Of a DNA stretch of 61,580 nucleotides, positions 22,598-34,070 are shown in pieces. The stretch spans positions 50,073 through 111,652 of the forward strand of contig MNCI01020176.1 of the NCBI GenBank assembly GCA_015680685.1, read 5' to 3'. Both the position numbers and the translations under genes were made by a program. Under the pieces are notes generated by a model. That model did no database searches, was not told the origin of the DNA, and worked only from the letters and a program-made list of their open reading frames with translations. The DNA comes from Gnetum montanum. Its lineage: Eukaryota > Streptophyta > Gnetopsida > Gnetales > Gnetaceae. Numbering within the stretch: the first letter of the stretch is position 1; every line of letters starts with the position of its first letter.

Positions 22598-23329
22598 GTG
22601 AACCAATTCAAAATACATAGGGTCCATGTAGACGATGGAGTTACAACAAACGTAGTACCATATCCCATCATTGAACAACTTGGGCTTATAGAGTCAATCA
22701 GACCAACTGCAACCACATGCCTAAAATCATTCAACGGGCCGTGTGTGATAGTTAAGGGTACAATCAACTTAGACTTTATAGCAGGGTACCAATTCCCCAC
22801 ATCCGCCGACTTCGTAGTAATTGATGAAATGCCAGGATTCAACCTAATATTAGGAAGGCCCTGGTTAGCCCAGTTGAAAGCAGTTTCATCCCCTATACAC
22901 CAAGAGATTCATCTGCCTTATGAAGGTGGTGAAATCATCATATATGGGGAAGCTACTACACCCATCATTTCATCATACATAGACACAGACCAAGGCTCAG
23001 AGGTTAAGCTCGAAGAGCCTAAACGAAACGACATAAATGAGCAACAACCAATAAGCGGAAATCCTTTAAACACAGAACAAGATCCACCCAAAATAGAAAT
23101 ACCTGTGCCTGACATTGTACATACACCTCCTCAATTAGAAACTAACATAGAACTCACAACAAATACCGAAAGGCAAGAAAACACTGACGCGGGAACCATT
23201 CCATCCAACGTCCCTTGGGCCGAATTACCATTCAATGTGATCAGCGAAGGGGATGCTAAATACAAAATCATACCTGCTGACACATCACCTAACATAAAAA
23301 TAAGAAAAATCAAAAAACTAATAAAGTAA
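22598..23329 (+). pseudogene. Tat-like aspartic protease
   Basis: Retropepsin-like domain of about 120 residues. The active-site loop VHVDDGVTTNVVPY is followed by an ELG turn and the second conserved block MPGFNLILGRPWL. The usual Tat loop is closer to DGG(S/A)..N, so DDG keeps the Asp-Gly pair. An acidic, Glu/Pro/Asn-rich tail of about 110 residues ends in a short basic stretch at 23329. The 244 codons after the stop just before 22598 are uninterrupted, in phase with the end of gag. The enzyme would cleave gag and pol. Confidence 0.8.
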
Positions 23330-23334
23330 TAACA

Positions 23335-23660
23335 ACACAACCTGTCCAAAATGACAATAAACTACAACCAGTCCGAAACGATGTTAAACTACAAATTGTC
23401 CGAAATGACGTTAAACTACAACAAGTTCGAAAAGACATTAAACTGCATTCCAAGTCTGGAATGACATTAAACTATCACGTCTGCAACGACATTAAACTAG
23501 CCACGATCAGAAATGGTTGGTCAATCGAGAAATCCACCCGTGTCATTCAAAATATCCCTTGTTTACGACTGGGGCCCGAAATGGCTTTAAACTACGCATG
23601 TGGCCCAAAATGGCCTTAAACTATGCATGTGGCCCGAAATCGCCTTAAACTAGATCATCC
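23335..23660 (+). repeat. Tandem repeat ending TTAAACTA, left of the cargo
   Basis: About nine imperfect units of roughly 25-35 bp share the core CCGAAATGRCNTTAAACTAC. The last three begin GGCCC. The same kind of repeat stands at 28850-29015 and, altered, at 32600-33020. Confidence 0.8.
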
Positions 23661-23950
23661 ACTTGTACTTTGTTTTCCTCTTTCACTTATCATTATACAC
23701 CAATTTATAATTACATCCGCGCATTACACTTAAACCACAAAAAACAAACCAAAACATTTTACATTGTTGTGTCATGTTTGCAATTAAACTCAAAATCAAC
23801 AAAAAAATTTATACATGTAATGATGTACAATTACAAGGGTTAACTGTTTTCGTCCATCGGTTCAAAATAACTTAAAATTTTCAATTTATAATTCCCGTAT
23901 CAATTTGAGTCAGAATAGTTCCACAAAACAAAAAAGAAAAAAACTAAAAA
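23661..23950. other. AT-rich spacer, 3' flank of the antisense gene
   Basis: No gene seen. It would contain the antisense gene's 3' UTR; I saw no convincing AATAAA on the minus strand. Confidence 0.4.
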
Positions 23951-26900
23951 CTAAACATCTGGGACGGGAGGATTGTTCCCTTTAGATCCACCGGCATCAT
24001 CGGCCCCCGCTCCACTGGGGCTAGCTTCTTGGACATCATCATCGCCTTGAGCCTGAAAATGCAAAAAGAGACGATCAATGTAAGAACAAGAGGAAGGCAG
24101 GATTTTAAACATGATGCAACGAACGAATTTCATAATAGCAAAGTGTTTACCGTAGGGAATCCCCCTAAGCTGAATTCCAGCCGGTGAAGGATTTCCTCTT
24201 CTGAGACATTGGCCCAATCTGTCCCATCAAGGCCTAGGTCGACGTCTACCAGGGCCTTCCCCTTGTCAATGGCCGACTAGGTAGGACACTTTAGAGGGAA
24301 TTCACCCACATACACTTCCCCAGAAGCGGTCATAATCACCCTTGTAGGCGACTCCATCTCAACAGTTGTGTTTTGAGAAAAAGTATCAAAAGCAGAGCGC
24401 AGACCCAAACCCTCCATAAACATTTCCAGTTGGTGCTTTTCAATAGACACTTCCTTTAACAATTTCTTGTAATGATGTTTGTGGTTCTTTTCATGCTGAC
24501 CCCACTTGCGTACCTTGGAAGCGAAATCTTTCCAATCTTGACACTTGAGGTTTAGGAGATCTATTTGGGCCTTATGCTCTGCTAGTCTCCAGGTCAGTGA
24601 TGCGTGACGATTGAGCAGATTCCAATACCTAGTATATGTGACCTCAGAAGTCCGCCAAGAGCGATCACTGCTTAGTTTAGTAGAGGCGAACTCATATCAA
24701 GCCTTAAGATCATCACACTCAACTGACAACTCAGAGACTTCCTTTTCCTTTGCTTGAATTTGCAGCCACAACTGTTCAACGGAACGCCTACAGGTCCATA
24801 GTGACTTGGCGTTGTGTACAAGACCTTCCGCCACCTCCTCATAAATAAGCCTTGGCACCTGCTCGACTTTTGGGGATAATGTGGGTAAACTCTCTATGCT
24901 TATGGTCTCAGAAGGATCCCACCTCAGTTTGGCACCTATGCACATGAAAAGAACAGACGTTAAAACAACAAAAATAGGGTGTGAAACTCTAAAGCTGCAA
25001 ATAACTCGAAATATTGATACCTATCTCATGGTGGGCTTCCTGAATTCGTTCAACAACTTCTTCAGCGATTCCAGCCACAAAATTCATCTTACTTGGCATT
25101 TCTGTCCAAGTAAATGGCCCACGAGTGCGGGACGGACTAACCTCCGCGGTCCTTTCAAGGGGAACCGTTTTCATAGGTACGTCCAATCGCATCGTCCTGG
25201 TTTCACTGCCTTCGTCTGGAAGAAATGAAAACACAAAAGTAAAATACCATAGAAACGACAACTAACGAAGCAATATAAAATAAAATAAGAAAGAAAACAT
25301 ACCGTGCTCCTTGTCACCTTCTGGGGGATCGCCTAAGTCCAGCTTTCCCTTAAGAAAGCTGCTGAACATTTGATTGACACCACCCTGGTCATCCAACAAC
25401 TTAGTTTCTGTGGTGTCTTCGTTCAACTCTTCCGTTCCTCCTCCCTGATCTTTCTCCACATTTTCCTCCTCAGTATTTAACTCCATGTTAGTCTCCTCCT
25501 CTTCAGTAATAGTCTCTAATGCCTGCTTCCTCACTTCTCGAGTCAAGTCTAAAGGTATCAGTGGCATGTAAGCGATCAAAGTAAAAATTATGAACAAAAC
25601 TAAAACAATAAAGTAATAAGTGTATGGAGTCTACTTACCTTGGACAGGCATCTTGAATTGTATGCGCTTCACTCGTGGCTCGCTCACATTCGAGGCTTCC
25701 TCAGTTGAGCGTTCGTGCCAACGGTCTCTTTGATGACCTATTCTGCTCTTTTCCAGTATAGGGTACATCGTCTAGCTCCAATCCCAAACTGTCACGTGTG
25801 TGGATTGAGGTGCTAGATGACCCCCCTGTTGTGATAGACACAGATTCATCAATTCCCTCAGGTGCATCCTGGGACTTGGCTGTTTCAAATAAGTGGTTGA
25901 TCCATGGGCGGGATAGTTGACCCCAATCCCACAGAACATATTTGTTGTCTGCGCGAACTACCAGAAATTCGGCTAAGCGGAAAAGGTAACCAGCAAAGAA
26001 GGCAAAGGTGAAGTGGGACTGCGCCTCAACATTCGAGCACAATCACACTATCTACTTATGCAGGCCCGACAACAAAGATTGGGCCCAATTATAGCGCATT
26101 CTAATTTCTAGGACAGTTTGCATGATACGTACAGCTTCGACCCTAAGACTCCGCACCTGGGAAAGGGATTTGGGGAATACCTATGCCCTAAACAGGGGAT
26201 ATAGTTCATTCACCTCCTCAACCTTTGATTTTCCCTGAATTGGGAATCCCTTGGCACCCTTGGCCACACCTAACCAGTCCTCTAATTCACAAACCGTTTG
26301 GAGCTCTTTATGAGCCTTGTCTAAAACTACATTTATACCATCTGTCGATACACCAAATAAGTTCAAAAAGAATTCAGGCGACAGATGGAAAACTGTCTTA
26401 ACACCCTTGATCCAAGTGCTGTAGTAGGAGACAGACTCATTGAAGGAGTCAACGATCTTGATCATTTCAGCTATTGATACATCAGGGCTCGGGGTCGTAA
26501 AGAGCTCCATGAGGTCGACATTGTCTAAACAATGAATGATGGATGGCAGAGCGTGGGTATGCAACCATTTTTGGGCCTTATTGATCTTCCCGAACTTCAT
26601 CAACAGCATAGTCTCAGTTCGTCTTGTTGTAATAGGGTCCTCGCCAGGAGGTACATCAACTGTAGATACAATTTGAAATCATCATATCAGTATAACTCCC
26701 AATAGTTGAACAAACACATTAGCACATCTAGGAAATGTTGTCATTTACAGTCAGTTGTGGACTTGGATGTGCTGCCCAAGCCAGAGTCACGGGGGAAGAC
26801 TGGTCCCTTGTCTGACCAATCTTCATGCCACCATCTATGAGCTTGGCACATTACGAACGCTCTAGAGAACTGCTTGTGAAAATGAATGATAGCAGCCTTT

Positions 26901-28363
26901 GTTTGAGCTAATACGGCTCCATGAAGGGTGGGACCTATCATAAATGCCTCTAGAGTGGTGCGAGCTAGAGCAAGCCTGTCATCCTCAACGCACGTTCCAT
27001 CTGGGTTAACTTTAGGCCTACGAACGAACGGATGTCAAAGTAGAAGCAAATGCTGAACGGAGAAAAGAAACAACAAACTTAAACGGTCCTACCTATCCAC
27101 CCAGTACACTGTGCCAGGGGGATTCTGGAACAGTGTGTGTGTGAGTCCAGCTAAGAATAAAGTGTTGTTGAGGTAGTCCTATCCTCGCGGCAATTGTGCC
27201 CACATGCGTGCTAACGGGCATGTAGACCTGGGCCTACAGGAAGAACCGTCCTCATTCACAAGCGGCCCCTCATCGATGTCTTCTATGAAGACCACGACAC
27301 CCTCCGCGGCTCCCGGTAGCATGGCCTCAAGCACGCTCCGCGCCACCAGTTCACTTAGGTGTGACCAGATAACCACTTCAAAATTGTCTAGCATGAAGGC
27401 CAGGAATTCACACACACCTTCTCTGAACCAGACCCCATTGTTGTCAACAGTTAGATCCGGGGTAGGCTCATCAGCCTCAATGGGGCCAAACCATGTTAGC
27501 ACCCCAACGAGCTCAACAAAGAGGAGAAAAGGCTTAGTGTCCCTGCAAGCAACCAGGATGCCACCGTAAATTAGCCATGCATCAAAATGACACGAAAAAC
27601 AAAAGTTCATATTGTAGACCGACACTTAGAAAAAATTGCTAACTATTTACGCTTGGCATATACACTGCCTAACTTAGCGTATACGCTATCAAAAATTGTT
27701 TATGCTCGGCGTATACATTGCCTAACCCGGCGTATACGCTGACAACGAATTGTTTACGCTGTCGACCGAACCATTTACGCTCAACGTATATGCAGCAGAA
27801 ACCCTCAACGTATACGCCATAGAAGCCTTCAGTGTAAATAGTCTACGCTGGACATTGTACAAACAATTTACGCTGAATCCTGTGCCAATAAGTTTACTCC
27901 GAAAACAATTTACATGAAAACAGGTCTACGCTGAACCCCACTTGAAAAGAATTAACTATTCATGCTCAGCGTATACGCTGTAGAAACCCTCAGCGTATAC
28001 GCCGTAACAGCCTTCAGCGTTTACGTTGATAAAATCGTCTACGCTTCGTGCCAGAAGAATTGTTTATGTTGTGCACTGATAAAACAGATTACGCTATGAT
28101 GGTCTACGCTATTGAAACTCTCTATGCTATGAACTTACGCTCGGCGTATACACCGAAACCCTCTACGAGACTACCTACGCTACGAAACATGCACAAATAA
28201 AAATAACCAACAAAGGCAGGATCAAAGCCTACCTGTGTGATGGTCCGGGCCACGATGGAATCCTTGGCCTGGGCAAGCACTGCAACATAGCCTCACTCTC
28301 CTCTACGAAGGTCAAGTCAGGACACTTCCTTCCCTGGCCTTCCTCTTCCTTGCCTTTGCCCAT
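23951..28363 (-). pseudogene. Eight-exon antisense gene with NIF/FCP1-phosphatase-like N-terminus, decayed
   Basis: On the minus strand, exons are approximately 28363-28233, 27542-27093, 27017-26749, 26659-25639, 25548-25303, 25215-25022, 24935-24151 and 24052-23951, ending in TAG. The seven introns are GT-AG; six are 75-98 bp and the first is 690 bp. Exon phases agree at every junction except for one frameshift inside exon 4. Exon 2 resembles FCP1/SCP HAD phosphatases: KPFLLFVELVGVL (motif I region), CEFLAFMLDNFEVVIWS (motif II region), then CPLARMWAQLPRG and NNTLFLAGLTHTLFQNPPGT (motif III region). The expected DxD and DDS aspartates are absent, so it looks like a dead enzyme. Exons 3-4 hold helical blocks such as WLHTHALPSIIHCLDNVDLM and TFAFFAGYLFRLAEFLVV. 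Exons 5-8 are acidic and coiled-coil. In-frame stops (one in exon 2, three in exon 4, two in exon 7) show decay. The function is unknown. Confidence 0.75.
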
Positions 28364-28600
28364 CTCGGTGTCCTCTACGCTGGGATCGACAATTTACGCT
28401 AAGGGTTGAAATTGTTTACGCCTATGCTGAGTCTCTACGTTGACACTTTGACCTCTACACTCTACGTCTACGCTAGGGTTTAGTCATATACACTTACGTT
28501 TATGCTCGGGATTTGGATGCTTACGCTTACGTCTGGGTTTAGCGGTTTATGCTTACGCTAAGTCGTCTACACTCAGGGTTTATGCTCGAGATTACGCTCA
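27640..28600. repeat. TACGCT/GCGTATACGC palindrome block in intron 1 and upstream region of the antisense gene
   Basis: Perfect GCGTATACGC stands at 27677, 27969 and 27993, among dozens of TACGCT, AGCGTA and TATACGC words. Exon 1 (28233-28363) is almost free of them, so the block is split into an intronic and an upstream part. The same words fill the LTRs and leader. Confidence 0.8.
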
Positions 28601-28631
28601 TATGTCGATGTAATAACAAATGACACCCCCC

Positions 28632-28640
28632 CTTTATATA
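28632..28640 (-). promoter_or_regulatory. TATA box for the antisense gene
   Basis: TATATAAAG on the minus strand, about 270 bases upstream of the exon-1 ATG. It is preceded by a GC-rich GCGGCAGCAGCGGAGC stretch unlike the surrounding AT-rich DNA. The position fits a 5' UTR of about 240 bases. Function is inferred. Confidence 0.5.
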
Positions 28641-28849
28641 GTGCTCCGCTGCTGCCGCCATTGCCACTGCCGCTGCCTCGCGGTTTGTTACTTTTTGCCT
28701 TTTTTGCCTTTTTTCACTTATTTCAATTAAAATTTGCTCAAAAAATATAAAATATATATATATATTTAAAATAAAACAAAAATTACTACATCCCAATTCC
28801 CCTATGAACCCAATTTTATGTATTCACGCCAAACATTCTAGCGCAAACA

Positions 28850-29015
28850 ATATTCGGCCCGGTATGGCTTTAAACTACCATGACGGCCCGGTCAGGCCCT
28901 AAACTGCCACATATAAATACCTTCGGCCTGGTAAGGCATTAAACTACCACCTATGGATTACATTTGGCCCGGAAAGGAGTTAAACTACAACCCACAACCT
29001 GATATGGCCTTAAAC
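28850..29015 (+). repeat. Tandem repeat ending TTAAACTA, right of the cargo
   Basis: Five to six units with cores such as GGCCCGGTATGGCTTTAAACT, in the same orientation as 23335-23660. Confidence 0.8.
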
Positions 29016-29164
29016 TTCCATGCGTCCCAGTGTGACGATAAACCACCGTCATGCATGTACACACAATTTAAATTGCCAAAGAACATAGAACGATACCCAT
29101 TAGCTCATTCTACTATCTGTTTATTGGTAGGTGCAAGCCTGATGGATTGCTAGCATCTAACCAC

Positions 29165-31182
29165 ACCGTTAATCTCTGATGGACCATATGGCAACATTAC
29201 AAGGGACATCGACATAAATCTTATCCACTTAAGTTCATCAACGGACGATGCAGTCATAGCCTCAACACAACAAACGATAATAACTACAAACGTATGACAA
29301 AACCCCTTGACATAGAAGTCAAAAATATCACCGAAGACCCGTTGGTCGAAACCCCCATCACCATGCCCGATGGGGAAATTAAAATATTAACATTAAGCAC
29401 ATTACTACAACTGCAACTAGCCAAAGACATTGAGGATGTGCTCAGGGACAACATTAAAGAATTTTCTTGGTCATACATGGACATGCCCAGATTAGATCCT
29501 CAAATTGTCCAGCATAACATTATCCTTGATCCAAAATTGAGGCCAGTAAAACAAAAGGCATGAAAGGTTAAACCTGAGGTGGCATTAGCAGTTCGCAATG
29601 AGATCACCAAGCTTTATCAGGTTGGTTTCATTCAGGCTGTTGATTATGCTGAGTGGGTATCCAACATGGTCATTGTCCCGAAAAATAACGGAAGCATTCG
29701 CTTATGCATTGACTTCCAGCATTTAAACGTTGCAACCATAAAAGATGATTTCCCCTACCTAGCATCAATCAACTTGTTGACTCGACTGCCGGGCATGCCT
29801 TATTATCTTTTATGGATGGCTTCTTGGGATACAATCAAATACGCATCAACCCAGAGCATCAACTTCAGACAAATGTTATGACACCATGGGGAACCTTTTG
29901 TTACACAATGATGCCCTTTGATCTCAAGAACGCTGGGGCTACATATCAAAGAGCGATGACATTCATCTTTAGCGATTACATGTTACACTCGCTCAACGAC
30001 TACGTGGATGACATTGTGGTTAAATCAAAAACATCGGAACAACATGTACAAGATCTTGACCTAGTACTAAAACGTTGTTTAAAGTATGAGCTGAGGCTTA
30101 ACCTAAAGAAATGTGTCTTCAGCGTCAAAACAGGCAAAATGCTTGGATTCATAGCCTCAAAAGCAGGGATACGAGTAGACCCCGATAAGGTTAAGGCCAT
30201 AACAAACCTGAAACCACCTGGCAACCTTACCGAACTTTGAGGTCTACAAGGTAGATTATATTTTATCAGGCACTTCATAGAAAAATTGACAGACAAACTA
30301 AAACCTATGAACCACCTGCTACGTAAAAACGTCCATTTTGAATGGACTCCACAGTGCCAAGAAGCATTCGATAACAGTAAAACGACACTTGCCTGACTAC
30401 CCACAGTTTATCCACCTCAAAATGGTAAACCATTTTACATCTACCTTGCCACTTCAGATTCATCAATCGCGTCTATGCTTTGCCATAAACAAGATGACGG
30501 AATCGAAGTCCTTGTATATTACTTAAGCCATGCATTAGTTGCCCACAAGAAAAAGTATAACGACGTGGAGAGGTCATGTTTAGCTTTGATCTTTTCTTTA
30601 AGAAAATGGTGACATTACCTCTTCCGTAACCAAGTTAACATAATTTGCAAAGATAATGTGCTCAGATCCATCACAGGAAACATTTACGAAACAATTTGGA
30701 TAGCCCATTGGAAAGCCATGATAGCTAAGTTTGACCTGTATTACATAGCGCAATCATCAGTTAAGGGTCAAGCCATAGCAAATCAAATGGCCACGTCACC
30801 AATGCATGATCAAGCAACAGTAGAGCCAGAATTCCCGAATGAGAATGTAAGCCCAATAGACATAGTGCCCAATCACTACGATGCCATTCTAAACTTTGAT
30901 GGAGCATCCACCTCTCGAGGGGGAAGTGCTGCCGCCATCATCACCTATCCCTCTAGGGAGATCAGACCCTTTGCTTACCGTTTCAACTTTCGTTGTACTA
31001 ATAACATAGCAGAGTACGAAGGTCTCCTTAGAGGTCTCGTGGCAGCACTGGCTTCAAACATCACACGGCTTGTGGTCAGAGAAGACTCACAACTGGTCTT
31101 GAACCAAGTCACAGATGTTTATACATGTAAAGCCCAACATTTACAACCATACTGTGACTTGGCAAAACACTTAATGAGGTGA
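29165..31182 (+). pseudogene. Tat-like reverse transcriptase with two RNase H domains
   Basis: The RT domain carries AEWVSNMVIVPKNNGSIRLC, IDFQHLN, INPEHQ, MPFDLKNAGATYQRAM and an intact YVDD at 30001-30012. A first RNase H follows (KPFYIYLATSDSSIASMLCH, LVYYLSHAL, SCLALIFSLRKW). The second, archaeal-type RNase H (30860-31180) has LNFDGASTSRGGSAA, NNIAEYEGLLRGL and EDSQLVLNQV. Order and spacing match Tat/Ogre pol. Breaks: stop at 29561, frameshift near 29805, stops at 30238, 30394 and 30610 and a TGA at 31180. The enzyme would copy element RNA into DNA. The 5' end is not well defined: gag-pol continuity was lost upstream through the cargo insertion or a natural intron. Confidence 0.87.
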
Positions 31183-31197
31183 TTTGAAAATATCGAT

Positions 31198-32596
31198 GTG
31201 CAACACGTCTCTAGAAATGATAATACCATTGCAGACGCGTTAGCCACATTAGCGTTAAACATATCACCAAACATGTTCCATACACTACCAAGCTTCATAA
31301 CCAGTTGTGCCGAACCCATAGCAAATACTCTTGAGACGTTGCCAATCGCATCTGTTAGTACAACACACACAATAGAATGGTATGACGACATAAAAGAGTA
31401 CCTTCTACGCGGCGAAACACCACGGCATCTAACAAATGCACAAAAGGATGCAGTACAGAAGCGTTCTAAGCAATATGCACTGGTAGAAGACACGTTGTGT
31501 CGTCGATCCTACGAAGGCATATTGCTAACATGCATTAGTAGTACTGATGCCCAAACCATCGTTGAGCAGGTACATGAGGGACTATGCGGAGGACACATAG
31601 CACCAAAAGCCATGGCCACATTATTGGCTACACATGGAGTATGAATATCTCTCCAAGGTTAAAACATGTAGTACCTGTCAAAGACACAGTAATCTAATCC
31701 ATGTCCCACCAAATGATTTGCATACGACACAAATCACCTGGCCCTTTCAAAAGTGGTGGTTGGACCTTATCGGCCCAATAACACCCTCATCTTCTACAGG
31801 GCATAGTTTCATCATAATTGCAACAGAATATTTCATGAAGTGGGTAGAAGCTGATCCCCTTCAAAAAACTACATCTAAACACGTATGCAACTTCATCCTT
31901 GAAAACATTGTAACCCGCTTTGGCATTCCCATGACAATCATCACGGATAATGGGCCATAATTTAGTAGTGCTGAAACTGAAACCTTTTGTAAAAGTCTAG
32001 GGATCAAACACTCATTTTCATCCCCTTACTACCCTCAGAGCAATGGGCAAGCAGAGGCAACAAACAAAACCATTATTACAATACTTAAAAAGATGCTTAC
32101 CCAAAGCAAGAGAAGGTGGCATGAACAATTGGTAAACGCATTGTGGGCATACCGTACTACGCATCGAACTTCAACAGGTAAAACACCATATAGTCTTGTT
32201 TATGGTTCAGAAGCTATTTTACCTTTGGAATTTCAGATACTATCTTTAAGAATCACACTTTTCGGACTACTCGACGAAGGGCAAAATAATGACCTGCACG
32301 TCATTGACCTGGACTCGGTGGAAGAGGAGTGCATACATGTGCTCAATCAAATCAAATGGTACCAAAAACAACAGCGGTAGTGACATCGGCATGACATGCA
32401 TAAGCTCCCTATCAAAGAAGGCAACCTTGTACTTAAGGCCATTCGGGAATACCCCGATAAATTCTCAGCCAACTTGGAAGGGCCTTACTTGATCACTAAA
32501 GCATTTGACAACGGAGCGTTCAAGTTAGCTGATATGGAAGGGAATGAGCTTGTCAATCCAACCAATCACTTGTTCTTGAAATCGTTCTATATTTGA
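31198..32596 (+). pseudogene. Tat-like integrase
   Basis: N-terminal HHCC zinc region: VHEGLCGGHIAPKAMAT and, after a frameshift near 31630, KTCSTCQRH. The catalytic core has WWLDLIGPITPSS, IITDNGP and SNGQAEATNKTI, giving the D, D and E residues in the expected order. The C-terminal part has EGNLVLKAIREYP and LEGPYLITKAFDNGAFKLAD and ends at 32596. No chromodomain is visible, as usual in Tat. A stop at 31958 and two adjacent stops at 32378-32383 interrupt it. The enzyme inserts the cDNA into host DNA. Confidence 0.87.
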
Positions 32597-32599
32597 GTA

Positions 32600-33020
32600 C
32601 AAGCTCAGGTACGTGCAAGTCCTAGAGTCACGACTATAAACTGATACCACAGCGAGTCCTAGAGTCATGACTATAAACTGATACCACAACTTGTCCTGGA
32701 TCACAACTTAAAATTGATACCACAGAATAGTCCTGGATCATGACTCAAAACTGATACCATAGCTCGTCCTGGCATCATGACGATAAACTGATACCACATA
32801 GTGTTTGCAATGACGATAAACTAGCACCCGTCCGGCACGACAGTAAACTGCCACCGTTGCATCCACTAGAGTCCGCTAAGACTATAAACTGGTTTGCCTC
32901 TTCACAGTCCGCTAAGACTAGAAACTGGCAACGCACCATCTGCCACGATGCTAAACGGGCAATGTCCAACGGGTCATGACATAAAACTAACCCATGATAG
33001 TCCGCTAAGACTATAAACTG
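32600..33020 (+). repeat. 3' UTR tandem repeat around ACTATAAACTG
   Basis: Roughly 12-14 units of 25-35 bp, cores GTCCTAGAGTCACGACTATA and CCGCTAAGACTATAAACTGG. Hypervariable tandem repeats in the 3' UTR are a known trait of Tat-lineage elements. Confidence 0.8.
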
Positions 33021-34057
33021 GCGAGTTCATCTTTGGTTCCTCAATCCGTGGCCACATTCAAACTTCATCAGAATCACTACATTGCTCACCATCAGATGAT
33101 TCCACCAACATTGCTACCACCATATACAGTGCCTAAAATCTCTTCCAATGCTGATGATCCATCAGTAGCTATTTAAGTCTAAGCTCGTTCACTTACTCAT
33201 GGTTTTCTTGTCTCCTTGGGGTTGTGTTTGCAGGATGACGCTCAGAGGTGTTCGCATAAGAATGCACTTTGTCATAAGTAGCAAGGTGAGACGTTATTCA
33301 CAGCCCATGTGGCAAGACTAAATCAAGCCGTTCACTAGTACATCCCCATTTCCCGCTACATTTCCTACCTATTCATCAACATACTCTACTCAGCCACACC
33401 TCTGACACACCCAGTACACTCAAAACTTTGAGCCTACTGGTACGCACTGTAACACTTTGACGCAATTGCAACACACAACATAGCACTTGAGCATGAGTAC
33501 CAGATCAAAACCAAAATTTTTCCAAAAAAAAGACCCTTGGAACGCCCATAAGCCCCAGGCGGGAAGGCAGTTGTCTTAGAACCACGTACTTATGTCAAAA
33601 ATAATCTAGAAACATCCAGTTGCATGGCCTTGGCTCTTCGCCAACAGGTTCACCCAAAAAAGGGTTCTATTCCTCCAAGGAATGCAATGCATCATCACAT
33701 GGCTTTGGTCTTGCCAACAAGTCCTCTTGGACACTAACCAAGAGTCTTTTCTGCCAAAGGACGCACATCGCATGTCTGGATTCCGAGTCTGCTAAATAAT
33801 GGCTATTGACAAGGATCAGTATGACACACACTAGAGCATCCCCTTTACCAAGCACAATCTCTGGGTCAGTTCCTAATCCCCATGATCTCCATTTCCCCAT
33901 CCAGATACAAATTTTACGTCTCTAAATCCCATGTACTACGGAACACGGTGCGATGATGTCTAGTCAAGTGACAATGGACAAAGTCTCTATCAAGTTGCTT
34001 GTGGTGTTTTGCACTTCTTTGTCGACGCTTCTCAGGTTGATTCCTTCAAGCGTCAAC
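33021..34057. other. 3' untranslated region of the Tat-like element
   Basis: No coding motif seen; the open frames are short and featureless. It precedes the polypurine tract. Confidence 0.6.
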
Positions 34058-34070
34058 AAAGAGGGGCCAA
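34058..34070 (+). other. Polypurine tract
   Basis: AAAGAGGGGCCAA directly before the 3' LTR start. The related minus-strand elements have AACAAAGAGGGGCAA (45281-45296) and a decayed copy at 47409-47425 in the same place. Confidence 0.8.

Noticed and set aside
23335-23660. Origin of replication or iteron array
   Set aside because: The repeats recur at two other places in the same element and in related elements, fitting Tat-lineage tandem repeats.
27204-27569. 121-residue Ser/Thr-rich plus-strand ORF
   Set aside because: Complement of exon 2 of the antisense gene; composition explained by it.
29165-32596. Endogenous pararetrovirus (caulimovirus-type) pol
   Set aside because: Presence of integrase, LTRs, polypurine tract and TSD shows an LTR retrotransposon.
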